Assembly (NCBI GenBank): GCA_965246995.1 | Contig: OZ252008.1 | Location: forward strand, 2,604,001 to 2,668,000 | DNA: 64,000 nucleotides | From: VXRJ01 sp965246995 | Lineage (GTDB): Bacteria > Acidobacteriota > Vicinamibacteria > Vicinamibacterales > UBA8438 | Reading direction: 5' to 3' | Shown: in pieces, positions 8,468 to 18,800 of the stretch | How the letters are laid out: each line of letters opens with the position of its first letter | How positions within the stretch are numbered: the stretch's first letter is position 1 | Notes under the pieces: model-generated | Database searches by the model: none | What the model saw: the letters and a program-made list of their open reading frames with translations, nothing else | Told to the model about the DNA's origin: nothing | Program-made: the position numbers and the translations under genes

Positions 8468-9994
8468 TCACGCTGGCGTCATCCACCGCCCGACTGCCCG
8501 GCGTAGTCGCCCGGCGCCGATCCAGAGCCCAATCCCGCTCGATATCAGACCGCCGAGACTGAGCAGGATCAGACCTGCGTCCCACAGTGGCCGCCGCGCG
8601 TACCAGAACGCGAAGTCGAAGCTGTGCAGGCCATTGAACAGCCAGCGCTCCACCCGGCTGTACCGGTGCACGCTTCGGACAATCTCTCCTGCCACCGGAT
8701 CGACGTACACCCAGGTCTCCATCGGGTCAGGAAAGCGAACCCTTACCACTGGCAGTGGCATCGCGCTTCCCGGCCGGCCGTAGTAGTACGCATCGTACGA
8801 CTCCAGCAGTTCCGCATCGACCATCGGAACGCCTGCCGCCGCCACGAGTTGCGAAACGAGCGCCTCGGACTCGAATGGCGCCGATCGTACGGCGGACGTG
8901 TCGGCTTCCATGAGCAGCCGGTCGAGCCGCGTCTCGGCAGGGCGCGTGCCGGTGATCGCATGGCCGGTACCGCTCGGCAGGGCGCTATCCGCCTTCGCCA
9001 TGCGCAACTCGTAGAACGGTGCGCCGCGTACCTGCCGCAACGCCACTTCCTTGACAGATCGCCTCCCGACTGTCTGCGCCCACGCATCCGGATCGATCGC
9101 CAGGAACCGTTCCAGCTCGAGCGGTCCTCCCGCCAGCGTGTCGCGTGGCAGTTCCAGTCCCCTCGCCCGTGTCCAGTCAAAGGGCTCCATCGACAGCAAC
9201 CCGCTGAAGACCCAGGTGAGCGTGAAGACGCCGAAGATCGCGCCGGTGATGTAGTGCCAACGCATCCAACCGGCATAGGGAATCCGGCTTCCACTGCCCC
9301 GCCACCTGAATTGCGTCACTCCCAGCACGAGTCCGAGCAACGCCACGAAGCAACCGAGAATCGCCGTCCAGACGACAGCGCGCGTCCAGAGTGTCGGCTC
9401 CACCCGTAGAGCGCGTACGTAGAACCAGTGCGGAATTGCGCCGGCCCATGCCAGTGCCCGGCTCCTCCGCGAGGTCGCCATCACCACGTCGGCAGTCCGT
9501 TCCGAGACATACACCTCTGTGGCCGCGTCGTCATCGACGACGAGCCGGTGAGCCGGCAACGCGCCGGCGACTTGCAGGGTCCATTGATCCGGCTCCATGA
9601 CGAGCCGGTCGTATCGCACCGTCGCAGCCGGTGCTCCGGTGAAGCGCAGTGCAACCGTCATTGCTGCCGCCGATCCGAGTGGCGCCAGGCGTTCACCGGT
9701 GTCGGCAAACACCGTCACGTCGTCGAACCGGTACGCCGGCCGCCCCAGCACCCTCAGCAGCGTCGCCTGCTCGGGCACCGTTCGCACACCACCCCTCTCG
9801 GCTGCTTCATCCGGCGTGAGTCGAACCCGCGCGATGTCGATGGGATCGAGCCGCTCGAGCCGTTCTGCCTGCGTTACTCGCGGCATGCCGCCCGTGTACA
9901 TCATCACGATGCCCGAGGCGAACCAGATGACGACCACGATGCTGAACGGAATACCCAGGTACCGGTACGTCCAGATCAACAAGCGGCGGATCAT
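8468..9994 (-). CDS. PepSY-associated transmembrane protein
   Basis: 508-aa inner-membrane protein of the PepSY-TM type. One membrane segment lies at the N-terminus (YRYLGIPFSIVVVIWFASGIVMMY). Two more near the middle (AVVWTAILGCFVALLGLVLGV, and WHYITGAIFGVFTLTWVFSGLLSM) show the typical W-H-x-x-x-G pattern, and one lies near the C-terminus (GLILLSLGGLISSGIGLWIGAG). Large extracytoplasmic PepSY-like parts lie between. Family members are often linked to iron or metal acquisition and reduction. It converges with btuD and is therefore not in that operon. The precise role is unknown. Confidence 0.8.
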   Translation of the reverse strand: MIRRLLIWTYRYLGIPFSIVVVIWFASGIVMMYTGGMPRVTQAERLERLDPIDIARVRLTPDEAAERGGVRTVPEQATLLRVLGRPAYRFDDVTVFADTGERLAPLGSAAAMTVALRFTGAPAATVRYDRLVMEPDQWTLQVAGALPAHRLVVDDDAATEVYVSERTADVVMATSRRSRALAWAGAIPHWFYVRALRVEPTLWTRAVVWTAILGCFVALLGLVLGVTQFRWRGSGSRIPYAGWMRWHYITGAIFGVFTLTWVFSGLLSMEPFDWTRARGLELPRDTLAGGPLELERFLAIDPDAWAQTVGRRSVKEVALRQVRGAPFYELRMAKADSALPSGTGHAITGTRPAETRLDRLLMEADTSAVRSAPFESEALVSQLVAAAGVPMVDAELLESYDAYYYGRPGSAMPLPVVRVRFPDPMETWVYVDPVAGEIVRSVHRYSRVERWLFNGLHSFDFAFWYARRPLWDAGLILLSLGGLISSGIGLWIGAGRLRRAVGRWMTPA

Positions 9995-10077
9995 CGGTCT
10001 GATGATAGCGGGATGCCTGATGGGACCTAGGCGCTGACGGATACCTGTGTTTTCGCGAGCCCGGTCCTTCGAACGCG

Positions 10078-11445
10078 CTAGATCGAAGGCAGTGTGATGC
10101 GGAAGGTGGTTTCTCCGACCGCGGGCCGTGTGTACCTGAGGCTGCCGTGATGCGCCTCAACGGCCCAGCGGGCGATGGCTAGCCCCAGTCCTTTCGGCGG
10201 TGAAACGCCGTTGGAGCGGTCACCCGGATCGTGATGCAGCCGGTCGAACAGCGCAGCCGCCTCGTCTTCCGGCACGCCCGGACCGGTGTCGCAGACGTCC
10301 ACGATAGCGCCGCCGTCTGACGTATCGACGCGTACCTCAATCGCCCCGCCCGGTGGGGTATAGCGAATCGCGTTGTCTACCAGGTTAACGAGCGCCTGGC
10401 GCAAGACAATACGGTCGCCGCGACAGGATGGTTGCGCGCCGTTGTGTGCGACGTTGAGTGACTGCCGCTTTTCTTCCGCCAGAACGGAGAGTTGATCGAC
10501 TACCGTGTCGGCCAGTTCTCCCAGGTCGATTGTCTCGGTGCGGCGCGGGCCGTCGCCATGCTCTGAGCGGGCAACGGTCAGCAGGCGTTCGACCAGCGTG
10601 GCGAGCCGGTCGGATTCTTCCAGCATGCTTCCTATCGTGGCGCGGTAGGTCGCGGCGTCGCGATCGCCCCGGAGCGCAACCTCGCCGACGCTCCGGATGG
10701 CGGTGAGCGGTGTACGCAATTCGTGCGAGACGTTCGACGTGAAGCGGCGCATCTCGGCGAACGACGACTCTAGACGCGCCAGTGTCTCGTTGAAAACGAT
10801 AGCCAGACGACCCAACTCGTCGTTCGGGTTATCGACGGGCAAGCGATCGTGCAGGTTGTGGGCGGTTATGTCGCGCCCACGCGCGGTCATCCGGTCGACC
10901 GGGGCGAGTGAACGGCGGGCGAGCCAGTAGCCGCCCAGGCCGGCCGTGCCGACGCTGAGCGGCAGGCCGAGGACGAGAAGCAGCGCCAGATCGAACACTT
11001 CCCCCCGGAGTAGCGCCTCCGAACGGCCTACCTGAAGGACGAGGTTCTGGCCGGCGATCGTTGCGCGGTCCGTCAGCAGGCGAAACGGCGCCGGCTCGGC
11101 CGGGACGGAGACGATGCGGCCGTTCCCGCGCGCGATCTGCGCCTCGCTCGCGGGAACCGGCAGGCGCCAGGCGACGGCAGTCTTGTAGACCAGCGCACCC
11201 TCTGGTGTCCAGACCTGTAGCCAGGGACTCCTTTCGCTCCAATCGTCTCCTTCGAACCAGTAGAGCGATCCGTCAGGCGCTTGCTGCGCCATGCCGGCCG
11301 CCCACCGGTAGTCGCTTCTGAGGCGGGCGTCGAGGCTGACGGAACGCTGGCGCGTCACCAGCGTCAGGACGACCGCCGCATAGATGGCGAGCACCACCAC
11401 CATGGCCGCCATGTGCCAGAGCGTCAGCCTCACGCGGAATGTCAC
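10078..11445 (-). CDS. Sensor histidine kinase
   Basis: 455-aa membrane histidine kinase. TM1 (~residues 10-30), a ~120-residue periplasmic sensor region, TM2 (~152-175), HAMP (~175-230), HisKA with phospho-acceptor His241 in NVSHELRTPLTAI, and HATPase_c with NLVDNAIRYTPPG, DTGPGVPEDEAAALFDRL and GLGLAIARWAVEAHHG. The start is GTG at 11445, overlapping the response-regulator stop as GTGA; upstream in-frame codons lie inside the regulator gene. The architecture resembles CusS/QseC-type sensors, but the ligand cannot be read from sequence. Confidence 0.92.
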   Translation of the reverse strand: MTFRVRLTLWHMAAMVVVLAIYAAVVLTLVTRQRSVSLDARLRSDYRWAAGMAQQAPDGSLYWFEGDDWSERSPWLQVWTPEGALVYKTAVAWRLPVPASEAQIARGNGRIVSVPAEPAPFRLLTDRATIAGQNLVLQVGRSEALLRGEVFDLALLLVLGLPLSVGTAGLGGYWLARRSLAPVDRMTARGRDITAHNLHDRLPVDNPNDELGRLAIVFNETLARLESSFAEMRRFTSNVSHELRTPLTAIRSVGEVALRGDRDAATYRATIGSMLEESDRLATLVERLLTVARSEHGDGPRRTETIDLGELADTVVDQLSVLAEEKRQSLNVAHNGAQPSCRGDRIVLRQALVNLVDNAIRYTPPGGAIEVRVDTSDGGAIVDVCDTGPGVPEDEAAALFDRLHHDPGDRSNGVSPPKGLGLAIARWAVEAHHGSLRYTRPAVGETTFRITLPSI

Positions 11446-12143
11446 GATGCCGCCTCGCGTGCCCGCAACACCAGACCGACGCCGCGGATCGTATGGATCA
11501 AGGCAACCGGTTGCCCGGCGTCCACCTTGCGGCGGAGGCGTGAGACATGGACGTCGATGACGTTGTCGAGCGTCACACTTCGGGCATGTTCGCTCCACAC
11601 CTCGCGGATCAGTGTCTCGCGCGAGACAACCTCCGGGGCTCGCCGAGCGAGGCAGACCAGCAAGGTGAACTCCGTCGTCGTCAGGTCGATTGCGCGATCG
11701 GCGCGCGTAACGCGCCGCCGGGGGATGTCGATGGTCAGCGTGTCAATCGTGAGCGGCTCCGCCTCGACCGTTCGCCCTCGGCGGCTGATCGCCCGGATGC
11801 GCGCCAGAAGCTCCGCGAATGCGAACGGCTTCACCAGGTAGTCGTCAGCGCCCGCATCGAGCCCCGCTACCCGATCGGCGAGCGTATCGCGTGCGGTGAG
11901 CGCCACGGCCGGGGTCGTGATCCCGAGCTGACGGGCGGCAGCCAGTACATCGAGGCCATCGCGTCCGGGTAACGTGAGGTCCAACAGCAGCAGGTCGAAA
12001 TGATCGGTCGTGAGCCGCGCGAACGCCGCGTCGCCATTCGACTCGACGGCGACGTCATAGCCCTCGCCCTCCAGGCCGTTGCGAAGTGCGTCGGCCACCT
12101 TCGGTTCGTCCTCGACCACCAGCAGACGCATCGTGGATACCAT
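11442..12143 (-). CDS. OmpR/PhoB-family response regulator
   Basis: 233 aa. The receiver domain has VVEDEP, phospho-acceptor Asp55 in LLLLDLTLPGRDGLDVL and the conserved Lys in DDYLVKPF. It is followed by a winged-helix domain (TTTEFTLLVCLARR, VIDVHVSRLRRKVD, IHTIRGVGLVL). It is translationally coupled to the kinase. A start at 12131 (MRLLVVEDE) is equally plausible and would drop four residues. A direct repeat of the kind bound by this family lies ~45 bp upstream. Confidence 0.93.
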   Translation of the reverse strand: MVSTMRLLVVEDEPKVADALRNGLEGEGYDVAVESNGDAAFARLTTDHFDLLLLDLTLPGRDGLDVLAAARQLGITTPAVALTARDTLADRVAGLDAGADDYLVKPFAFAELLARIRAISRRGRTVEAEPLTIDTLTIDIPRRRVTRADRAIDLTTTEFTLLVCLARRAPEVVSRETLIREVWSEHARSVTLDNVIDVHVSRLRRKVDAGQPVALIHTIRGVGLVLRAREAAS

Positions 12144-12185
12144 CCGTACCGAGCTTACCGGCGGGCGCGCCCGCAGTAAATCGGC

Positions 12186-12204
12186 GTCAGGTGAATGTCA
12201 GGTG
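12186..12204. promoter_or_regulatory. Candidate response-regulator box (direct repeat)
   Basis: GTCAGGTG occurs twice, spaced 11 bp start to start, in the 91-bp divergent gap between the response regulator and the DUF6152 gene. An 11-bp period of direct repeats is the normal geometry for OmpR/PhoB-family dimers. The box could serve autoregulation, the DUF6152 gene, or both. Confidence 0.4.
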
Positions 12205-12234
12205 CGCGCTTGACCGAACATCGGTATTATCAGA

Positions 12235-12693
12235 ATGGACGTTATTGGCATGGGTTGGAAGCTGTCCGTACCGATCGCAGTCGGCCTCCTTGCTGCCGGG
12301 GTTCATCTGCACGCCCACCACGCCATCTCCGAGATCTACGACGAAGAGCGGACGCTCATTCTGGAGGGCGAGGTAGAGGCGTTTCTCTTGGGCAACCCGC
12401 ATTCCCTGCTACATGTCCGTGTGACCGACACCGGCGGCACAACGCGGACCTGGGCAATCGAATGGCGGGCTGCGGAACGCCTGGAGCGGGCCGGTCTCGA
12501 TGGGGCGGCGCTCACGCGAGGGGTTCCCGTCGCGGTCTGTGGTTATCCCGGACGCGATCCTTCCGCCTATCGCCTCTACCTGCTGAACGTCGCGCGTCGC
12601 GATGCGCGAGCCCCGTTGGGGTCCGAGGCCCAAGTGCAACTTTGTGCGCGCGAGTCGGCGCCGGCAATCGCCGACCTTACGCTGCCCGGCTAG
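12235..12693 (+). CDS. DUF6152-family secreted protein
   Basis: 152 aa with a short hydrophobic N-terminus (WKLSVPIAVGLLAAGVHLHA) and the family start of the mature part, HHAISEIYDEERTLILEGEVEAFLLGNPHSLLHVRV. This is the small beta-barrel-like 'AHHSFAAEFD...V.WVNPH' family, common in Acidobacteriota and of unknown function. A second member lies at 53113-53559. It is divergent from the two-component system and may be one of its targets. Confidence 0.75.
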   Translation: MDVIGMGWKLSVPIAVGLLAAGVHLHAHHAISEIYDEERTLILEGEVEAFLLGNPHSLLHVRVTDTGGTTRTWAIEWRAAERLERAGLDGAALTRGVPVAVCGYPGRDPSAYRLYLLNVARRDARAPLGSEAQVQLCARESAPAIADLTLPG

Positions 12694-12713
12694 TCGCAGA
12701 ACAGCACGGACTG

Positions 12714-13193
12714 CTAGCGAATCTCTCGCCCGCGTTGCTCGTCGCCCACCCAGTAAAGGCTGTGGCAGTTGTTGCAGGAGTTGTAGACGATCTCGCCGAC
12801 GTCGAAGATCGCCTGAGAGTCGCGGCGCTGGGCTGCGTCGAGCGCGATAGCGGAGGCGTCGATCAACTGCTGTGAGTACTCGATCCAGCCCTCGTCGTCC
12901 CGCTTGCGCGTACCGATCATGAGGAGGTTGCCCGACTCCATCAGCGTCATGGCGGCGCCGGTGACGGCGAGCCATTCTTCCTCGGTTTCCGGCTCCCAGT
13001 AGGTCTCCCCTTCCTCGTCGAGCACCGTGCCGACCGCATCCCAGAGCGCATCGGCCGAGGCGTCGATCATGCCCGCCATCAGATCACGCGTGTCGTGCCG
13101 CATGTCGAGCGGCGGGCCGGGAGGAGGCTCGGGGGCACCGCAACCGGTGAGTAACAACGCCACGATTAGTACGGATCCGGCAGTAAATCGCAT
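12714..13193 (-). CDS. Cytochrome-c-like lipoprotein
   Basis: 159-aa lipoprotein (lipobox LLTGC in MRFTAGSVLIVALLLTGC). A mostly helical domain ends in YNSCNNCHSLYW, a single haem-c attachment site near the C-terminus. This is the arrangement of cytochrome c'-like four-helix proteins. The start at 13193 is chosen for the signal; the frame extends upstream only into non-coding sequence. Its electron-transfer partner is not evident from the neighbours. Confidence 0.78.
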   Translation of the reverse strand: MRFTAGSVLIVALLLTGCGAPEPPPGPPLDMRHDTRDLMAGMIDASADALWDAVGTVLDEEGETYWEPETEEEWLAVTGAAMTLMESGNLLMIGTRKRDDEGWIEYSQQLIDASAIALDAAQRRDSQAIFDVGEIVYNSCNNCHSLYWVGDEQRGREIR

Positions 13194-13223
13194 TTTCCGT
13201 CCTACCTGTCTCCAGTTAAAGCG

Positions 13224-13265
13224 AAAGGCCGGACGTCGCGATCGAAGATCGGACGCCCGGCCTTT
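13224..13265 (-). terminator. Hairpin, probable terminator after the NHL lipoprotein gene
   Basis: Near-perfect long stem: AAAGGCCGG with CCGGCCTTT, extended inward by CGTC/GACG-type pairs and a GATC/GATC segment. It lies between the stop of the gene at 13296 and the start of the cytochrome lipoprotein, both on the minus strand. The T run on the transcribed strand is short (three), so termination may be partial. Confidence 0.55.
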
Positions 13266-13295
13266 CATCGAACCGTGCTGCAAGCGGGCCGCGCC

Positions 13296-14537
13296 CTAGT
13301 TGGTGGGGTGCGGTACCCCGACGTCGCCCATCTGGTTCCCCATGCCGGTGTAGCGGAACTTCTGGACGCGCTTTCCCTCGTAGGTCTCGGTCGTGTAGAC
13401 GTTCCCCTGGGAATCGACGGCAATGCTGTGCGTCCCGAAGAACTGCCCCGCCATCCGGCCGCCGCTGCCGAAGCTGTAGATGTATTCCAGCGGATTGCGG
13501 CGCAGGACGTGCACCTTCTCGTTCATGCCGTCCGCGACGTACGCGAACGTCTGATCAGAGTCGGCCGAGAAGGCAATATCCCAGACGGCGCCGGCCCCCA
13601 GTGTCTTCGTCTGGAGATAGATCTCCTCGACGAACTCGCCCTCCGTCGTGAACACCTGCACCCGGTTGCCCGGACGGTCGCAGGCGTAGACGAGGCCGTC
13701 GCTGGTCGGATCGGCGCAGTGGACCGGGTTGCGGAACTGCGGATCATGCGCGTTGGCCTCGCTGTTTACGTCACCGTTCGCCGGCGCCGTGTCCGGATCG
13801 AAGCGCGGCGGTTCCGCGTCGTCCGGCTCGTTCCCGTAGGCGCCCCAGAACCGCTTCAGTTCGCCGGTGTCCATGTCCACCACGGCGACCCGCTTGTTGC
13901 CGTAGCCGTCGGCCAGGTACGCCTCGTTGTTCGCGGCGTCAATCGACACCTTGGCGACCTGCGAGTAGCGCGTCGTCGACAGGCTGTCCGGCCCTTCGTG
14001 GTCATGCTCGCCGATCTGCAGCAGGAACTCGCCAGCATGGGTGAACTTCAACGCGTGGGAGTCGGCGCCGCCATTGCCGCCGATCCAGACATTGTTCATG
14101 TGATCGATCGCGATCCCATGGTTGGAATCGGGCCAGTCGTAGCCCTCGCCCGGACCGCCCCAGTGCTGAAGCAGGTTGCCGTCTGAATCGAACTCCAGGA
14201 TCGGCGGGGCCGGGAAGCAACACTCGGCCGCCAGCGGCGGGTCGAGCGCGGCCGGCTGCTCGTTGGCGCCCAGGTTGCCGCGGTGGACGATCCAGACATG
14301 GTCGTCAGCGTCGACCGCCACGCCGATGGTCGAGCCGAGCAGCCAGTTGTTCGGCAGCGGCTTTGGCCAGAACGGGTCGACTTCAAACATCGGCGCCCCA
14401 TCGCCCGTGGTGGGGGGCAACGCCTCCGCCATCGGTTCCTCATCCATCGACTCCATCTCACCGCCGCCACCACCGCCGCACGCAACGGCAACGGCCAGCA
14501 GTGTGACCAAGCTCCAGATGCTCAAATTACGAGTCAT
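13296..14537 (-). CDS. NHL-repeat lipoprotein
   Basis: 413-aa secreted beta-propeller. The lipoprotein signal has a Cys followed by a Gly run (AVACGGGGGG) and an acidic linker. NHL-like blades repeat patterns such as GVAVDADDHVWIVHRG, GIAIDHMNNVWIGGNGG, VYACDRPGNRVQVF and SIAVDSQGNVYTTETYEGKRVQKF. Start 14537 is supported by a strong AGGAGG eight bases upstream; the frame extends 20 codons further without such support. Similar propellers are frequent in Acidobacteriota with no proven function; some relatives bind or lyse small amidated ligands. Confidence 0.82.
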   Translation of the reverse strand: MTRNLSIWSLVTLLAVAVACGGGGGGEMESMDEEPMAEALPPTTGDGAPMFEVDPFWPKPLPNNWLLGSTIGVAVDADDHVWIVHRGNLGANEQPAALDPPLAAECCFPAPPILEFDSDGNLLQHWGGPGEGYDWPDSNHGIAIDHMNNVWIGGNGGADSHALKFTHAGEFLLQIGEHDHEGPDSLSTTRYSQVAKVSIDAANNEAYLADGYGNKRVAVVDMDTGELKRFWGAYGNEPDDAEPPRFDPDTAPANGDVNSEANAHDPQFRNPVHCADPTSDGLVYACDRPGNRVQVFTTEGEFVEEIYLQTKTLGAGAVWDIAFSADSDQTFAYVADGMNEKVHVLRRNPLEYIYSFGSGGRMAGQFFGTHSIAVDSQGNVYTTETYEGKRVQKFRYTGMGNQMGDVGVPHPTN

Positions 14538-14618
14538 GTCAAATCCTCCTGCGGAACGTGTTCCGCCCAGCGTGCCACCCACGGCCGCAGAACGCAAGCC
14601 CCAATTCCCGGCATTATC

Positions 14619-15830
14619 TCACCGCGCGCGCTTTCCGTCTACAGGCTCGATCCGGAGAATCGCACCGTCGTCCGCGTCGGTGAGGACGTACAGCAGGCCG
14701 TCCGGCCCTTGCCGAACGTCCCTGATCCGCTGCCGCAACTCCTGCAACAGCCATTCGCGCCGCAGCTCCTCGCCCTCCTCGTTCAGCACTATCCGCTCGA
14801 GATGCCCGGTCCGCGGCATGGTCCCGAAACGGAGCGAACCGGCGAACAGATTGCCCCGCCAGTCGGGGAAACGGTCACCATCGTAGAAGGTGAGGCCGGA
14901 CGGCCCGATTGACGGCACCCAGAGGATGGCCGGCAACTCCATCCCCTCCGTCGAGGGGACGGAAGAGATGCGATCCCCGGAATACTCCCGGCTGTAGGTG
15001 ACGACGGGCCAACCGTAGTTCTTCCCGGGTTCGATCACGTTCACCTCGTCGCCTCCCTGCGGCGCGTGCTCGCTCGCCCAGATCTGTCCGGTATCGGGAT
15101 GGAAGGCAATGCCGAGCTGGTTGCGGTGGCCCAGGGAGTACACCTCCGGCCGGTGGTTGGCCCGGTCCGCGAACGGATTGTCGTCGGGTGCAGTTCCGTC
15201 GTCCCGCAGGCGCAGCACCTTGCCGAGCAGGTCGTTCGGATCCTGGGCTCGCGGCCGGTTCATACCGAAGGCCCCGCCGACCGTCATGTAGAGCATCCCG
15301 TCCGGTCCGAAGGCAAGGCGTGAGCCGCCGCTCCCGGGCGGGTCGACCACGATCAGATCCTCGACACCGATGAGCGCCTGCCCGTCGAGCCGTCCTCGGG
15401 CCAGCGCGACGGTCGTGCTGTCGCCCACGGGCTTGGAGTAGGTGAGATAGACGAAGCGGTTCCGCGCGAAGTCGGGGTGAATGGCGACATCCAGCAGACC
15501 GGCAATCCCCTCCGCGTGGACCGCCGGGACGTTTCCTATGGGCGTCGGCTCGAGCGTCCCGTCGGCCCTGATGCGTCGCAGCCGGCCCACCCGCTCGGTC
15601 ACGAGCCAATCGCCGCCCGGCAGGAATGCCAGGCCCCAGGGATGTTCGAGGTCACGCGTGACGACAGAAACGCGGATTTGGCCGTACTCGGCGGAGTCGA
15701 GGATGACCGGTTCGTCCGGAAGCGGCCGCGCGGGCACACCGGGTCGTCGTTCCGCCGCCGCGTCCTGGGCCTGGACGGCGCTGGGCAGAACGAGCATGGT
15801 GACGAGCAGTCCGATCGTGACCAAGTGCAT
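14619..15830 (-). CDS. PQQ-dependent sugar dehydrogenase (sorbosone/glucose type)
   Basis: 403-aa secreted six-bladed propeller of the soluble glucose/sorbosone dehydrogenase family. Signal peptide to AVQAQ, then LEHPWGLAFLPGGDWLVTER, LLDVAIHPDFARNRFVYLTYS, GRDAQ-type loops including DPNDLLGKVLRLRDDG and YSLGHRNQLGIAFHPDTGQIWASEHAPQGGDEVN. These loops hold the PQQ and Ca ligands in characterised members. Oxidation of an aldose in the periplasm is the family expectation. The substrate is not determined. Confidence 0.88.
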   Translation of the reverse strand: MHLVTIGLLVTMLVLPSAVQAQDAAAERRPGVPARPLPDEPVILDSAEYGQIRVSVVTRDLEHPWGLAFLPGGDWLVTERVGRLRRIRADGTLEPTPIGNVPAVHAEGIAGLLDVAIHPDFARNRFVYLTYSKPVGDSTTVALARGRLDGQALIGVEDLIVVDPPGSGGSRLAFGPDGMLYMTVGGAFGMNRPRAQDPNDLLGKVLRLRDDGTAPDDNPFADRANHRPEVYSLGHRNQLGIAFHPDTGQIWASEHAPQGGDEVNVIEPGKNYGWPVVTYSREYSGDRISSVPSTEGMELPAILWVPSIGPSGLTFYDGDRFPDWRGNLFAGSLRFGTMPRTGHLERIVLNEEGEELRREWLLQELRQRIRDVRQGPDGLLYVLTDADDGAILRIEPVDGKRAR

Positions 15831-15889
15831 TCGCCCGTTATACGGATGTCTCCCGACAGTGTCAAACGACCCCGCCTTCGGTTCGGCGG

Positions 15890-18800
15890 TCAGAATGGCA
15901 GACCGAAACGGAGATAGTAGCGGGGACCGTCGGCTTCCACCAACGGGAACGCGACCCCGAAGCGAACACGGAACGGCGAGTACGCCAGGAGCAGATCGCT
16001 GGTCATCTCGATGCCGGCCGACAGCAGGACGCTGGAGGAAGTGCTTTCCGGAAGATGATCCGTGCCCCAGGCGTCGCCCGCATCTACGAAGACGGATCCG
16101 AGGATCCGGTCCAGATGCAGAGCCCAGGCGCCCGGCGCCTGGTTGACCAGTGCAATCGGCATGCGGTACTCCACCGATGCCGACCAGGCGCGCCGTCCGG
16201 ATCGTGCCGCGGTCTCATAGCCTCGCACCGGAAACAGGACCGAGACTCCGGGTGCGCCGAGCAACGAGAATGCTGGAATCAGTGTCTCGGACGCCCCGCC
16301 CACATCGAAGTAACCGGTCGCCGATCCTGGTCCGTGCGCTGCACCGGCCGTCGCGCGGAACGCGAGCACGGATGCGCCATAGCCGGGCCAGGGCAGCGGA
16401 ACATAGGCGCGGGCCCGACCGATGACGTCATTGACCGAGCTATCCACCCGCCCGCTGCCAGGCACCGCCGGTAGTGCGTCAAGGTCCCGGCGCAGGCGCG
16501 TCCTGACCGACACCGACGCGCCGCGCGCGTTGCCCATCTGAAAGGCGTGGGACCGGGCCGTCGAGGTGTGGAGCGTCAGTTCCGCCTCGCCCAGTCTGGT
16601 GGACGGACGCCGCAGTTGCAGGTGACTGACCGCCTCGAGCGCGTCGTCGAGCAGTTCGCGGTCCTGTCGCACCAGGCCTCCGGAAACGGTCAGCGACACG
16701 GGCGTGCGAAAGGAGGCACGGTCCAACCTGACGGAGACCGCGGCGCGCCGTTCCCGGGCCAGGACGTAGTACGGATCGGGGCTGGCGTGATTCGCCTGGC
16801 GGGGATCGAACCGGACGCCTTCGTCGTCCCATCGCTGCGCCAAGGAGAAACCGAGCGTGGGATTGGCGAGACCGCGGTACTCGTACGAGAACGCACCCTC
16901 GCCCTTTCCACCCGACGTGAACGTGCGCGCGCGCGCCATCCAGGCGTGGCGGCCCACCACGTCGACGCCTGACGTCTGGCCGCCGATCGACCAGCCAAGC
17001 AGTTCCTTTCGTGGCGTGCGTCCGTCCGCGGTCCCCGCGACCGCGATCGGCCCGCGCAGCGATGGCAACCACCAGGTAGGCCAGAGGGTCCGCATCGGCG
17101 CGTACGGGCGTGCTGACGGTATGTTGTCCGGCGCTCCTGCGCCGGTCGGTGCAGTCGCGGACGCGGGACGGAACGCAGTGGCCGTTCCTTCGATGTCGAA
17201 TCGCGGCGCCAGCGGCGGTGCGGGACGGGCTTGCCCGAGGCTGAACCGGGTTCGCTCCACATCCCAGCCGTCGACGTGGTACCCGGAAAAGTAGAGCCAG
17301 GCGCCGGACGGATCGACACTGGGAAAGAGCGCGCCGGTCCGGACATTCGTCAGCATGACCGGTGCACCAGTGGCTCCCGTGTCGGGAGCAATCATCACGG
17401 CAAAGATGTTCGGGATCCCGCTCCGATCCGACGACCAGACGAGATGCCGTCCGTCGGGGCTCCACGCCGGCGCGAAGTCGAGTGCGCGGTCGCGGGTCAC
17501 CTGGTGGCGCAGGTTCCCGTCGGCATCCAGGATAACCAGATCGTGCCGCTTGTCGGCCCAGCGGCTGGCGGCAATCCAGCGCCCGTCGGGTGAGACCGCG
17601 GGATAGGCCCAATAAATTCCCGACTCCGGCTCCACGAGGTTGGTGACGGTTCCGTCCGAGAGGTTGACGCGCACCAGGCCCTGGGTCCCGTTCCCTTCCG
17701 ACACGGCCACTACGGATGCACCGTCCGGTTCCGCTGCGGGCGCGGTCAGTCGCGCGCCTGTGGTCACCCGACGGACTGCCCCACCGGTTTCGGCGACGTA
17801 GAGGTCGCTGAAGACGCGGTAACGATCGCTGAAGTCCAACTGATCAAACACGATCGCGCCGGACGGAAGCAGGTCGAACGTCGTCACGTGGTTCGTCCGC
17901 GCGATGGACCGACGGCCGCCTCCGGCTGGATGCTCGGCTACCAGTTGCGGATCGGATCGCCCATCCGACCGGACGTAGATCAGCGAGGCACCGTCGGCCG
18001 ACACAGTCGGATGCTGCGCGTACCGCGCCCGTCGTGTTACCCGTTCCGGTTCCGTGATCGAACCGTACCGCGCCAACTCGCTATCGAGTCCGCCTGCCTC
18101 GGCGCGCCATCCGTCCGCCCAGGTGCGCCACGCATCGGTCAACGACACGCCGAAGATCCGAGTTGCAGCGCCGTTGAGCGTCCCGTTGCCAAACAGTTGT
18201 GTGCGTGCGCTCACCAATTCCCGAGCAAACGCTCCCATTCGGTCCTGACCGTACGTCTCCAGCAGGTGATCGAAGAAGAGCGATCCGTACGCGTAGCGCC
18301 GCGTGCCACCTGGCCAGACCGGCGAGTTGCCTCCGGCCTGGCCGACCGTTTCGAACCGTCCCTCGAGTGCCGCGGTCCGGAGCACCATTTCGTGAAAGGT
18401 GCCGTGGATGCGGCCGGCGCCGGTCAGCGCAGATTCGTACCACGTGCCGATACCTTCGATCACCCACCCGGGTGCATCCGTGCCAGGGAAAGAGAAAATC
18501 GTCGGAGAGCGCCCGAAGAGCCGGCGGAAAAAGCGCCCAAATCCACCCGGGTAGTCGAGTTGATGGATATGTGCCAGCTCGTGGACGATCAACAGTTCCA
18601 GGTTGTCTTCGAAGTAACCGAGCGCGAGGGAGTCGGTCGGGGGACGGATGTAGGCCACGATCCGGTTGGACGGCCAGACCGTGGCGTAGCCGTTGGACTG
18701 ATCGACATGGTCAGTGACGACCAGATCGATCTGCCCGCTTGGCGCCTCGATGAACTGCTCCTCCAGCCGGGCGCGCGCGCGTTCCGCCAGCTCGGCGGCA

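Noticed and set aside
12211..12231. TTGACC and TATTAT upstream of the DUF6152 gene as a promoter
   Set aside because: Spacing is only about nine bases, far too short for a sigma-70 promoter.
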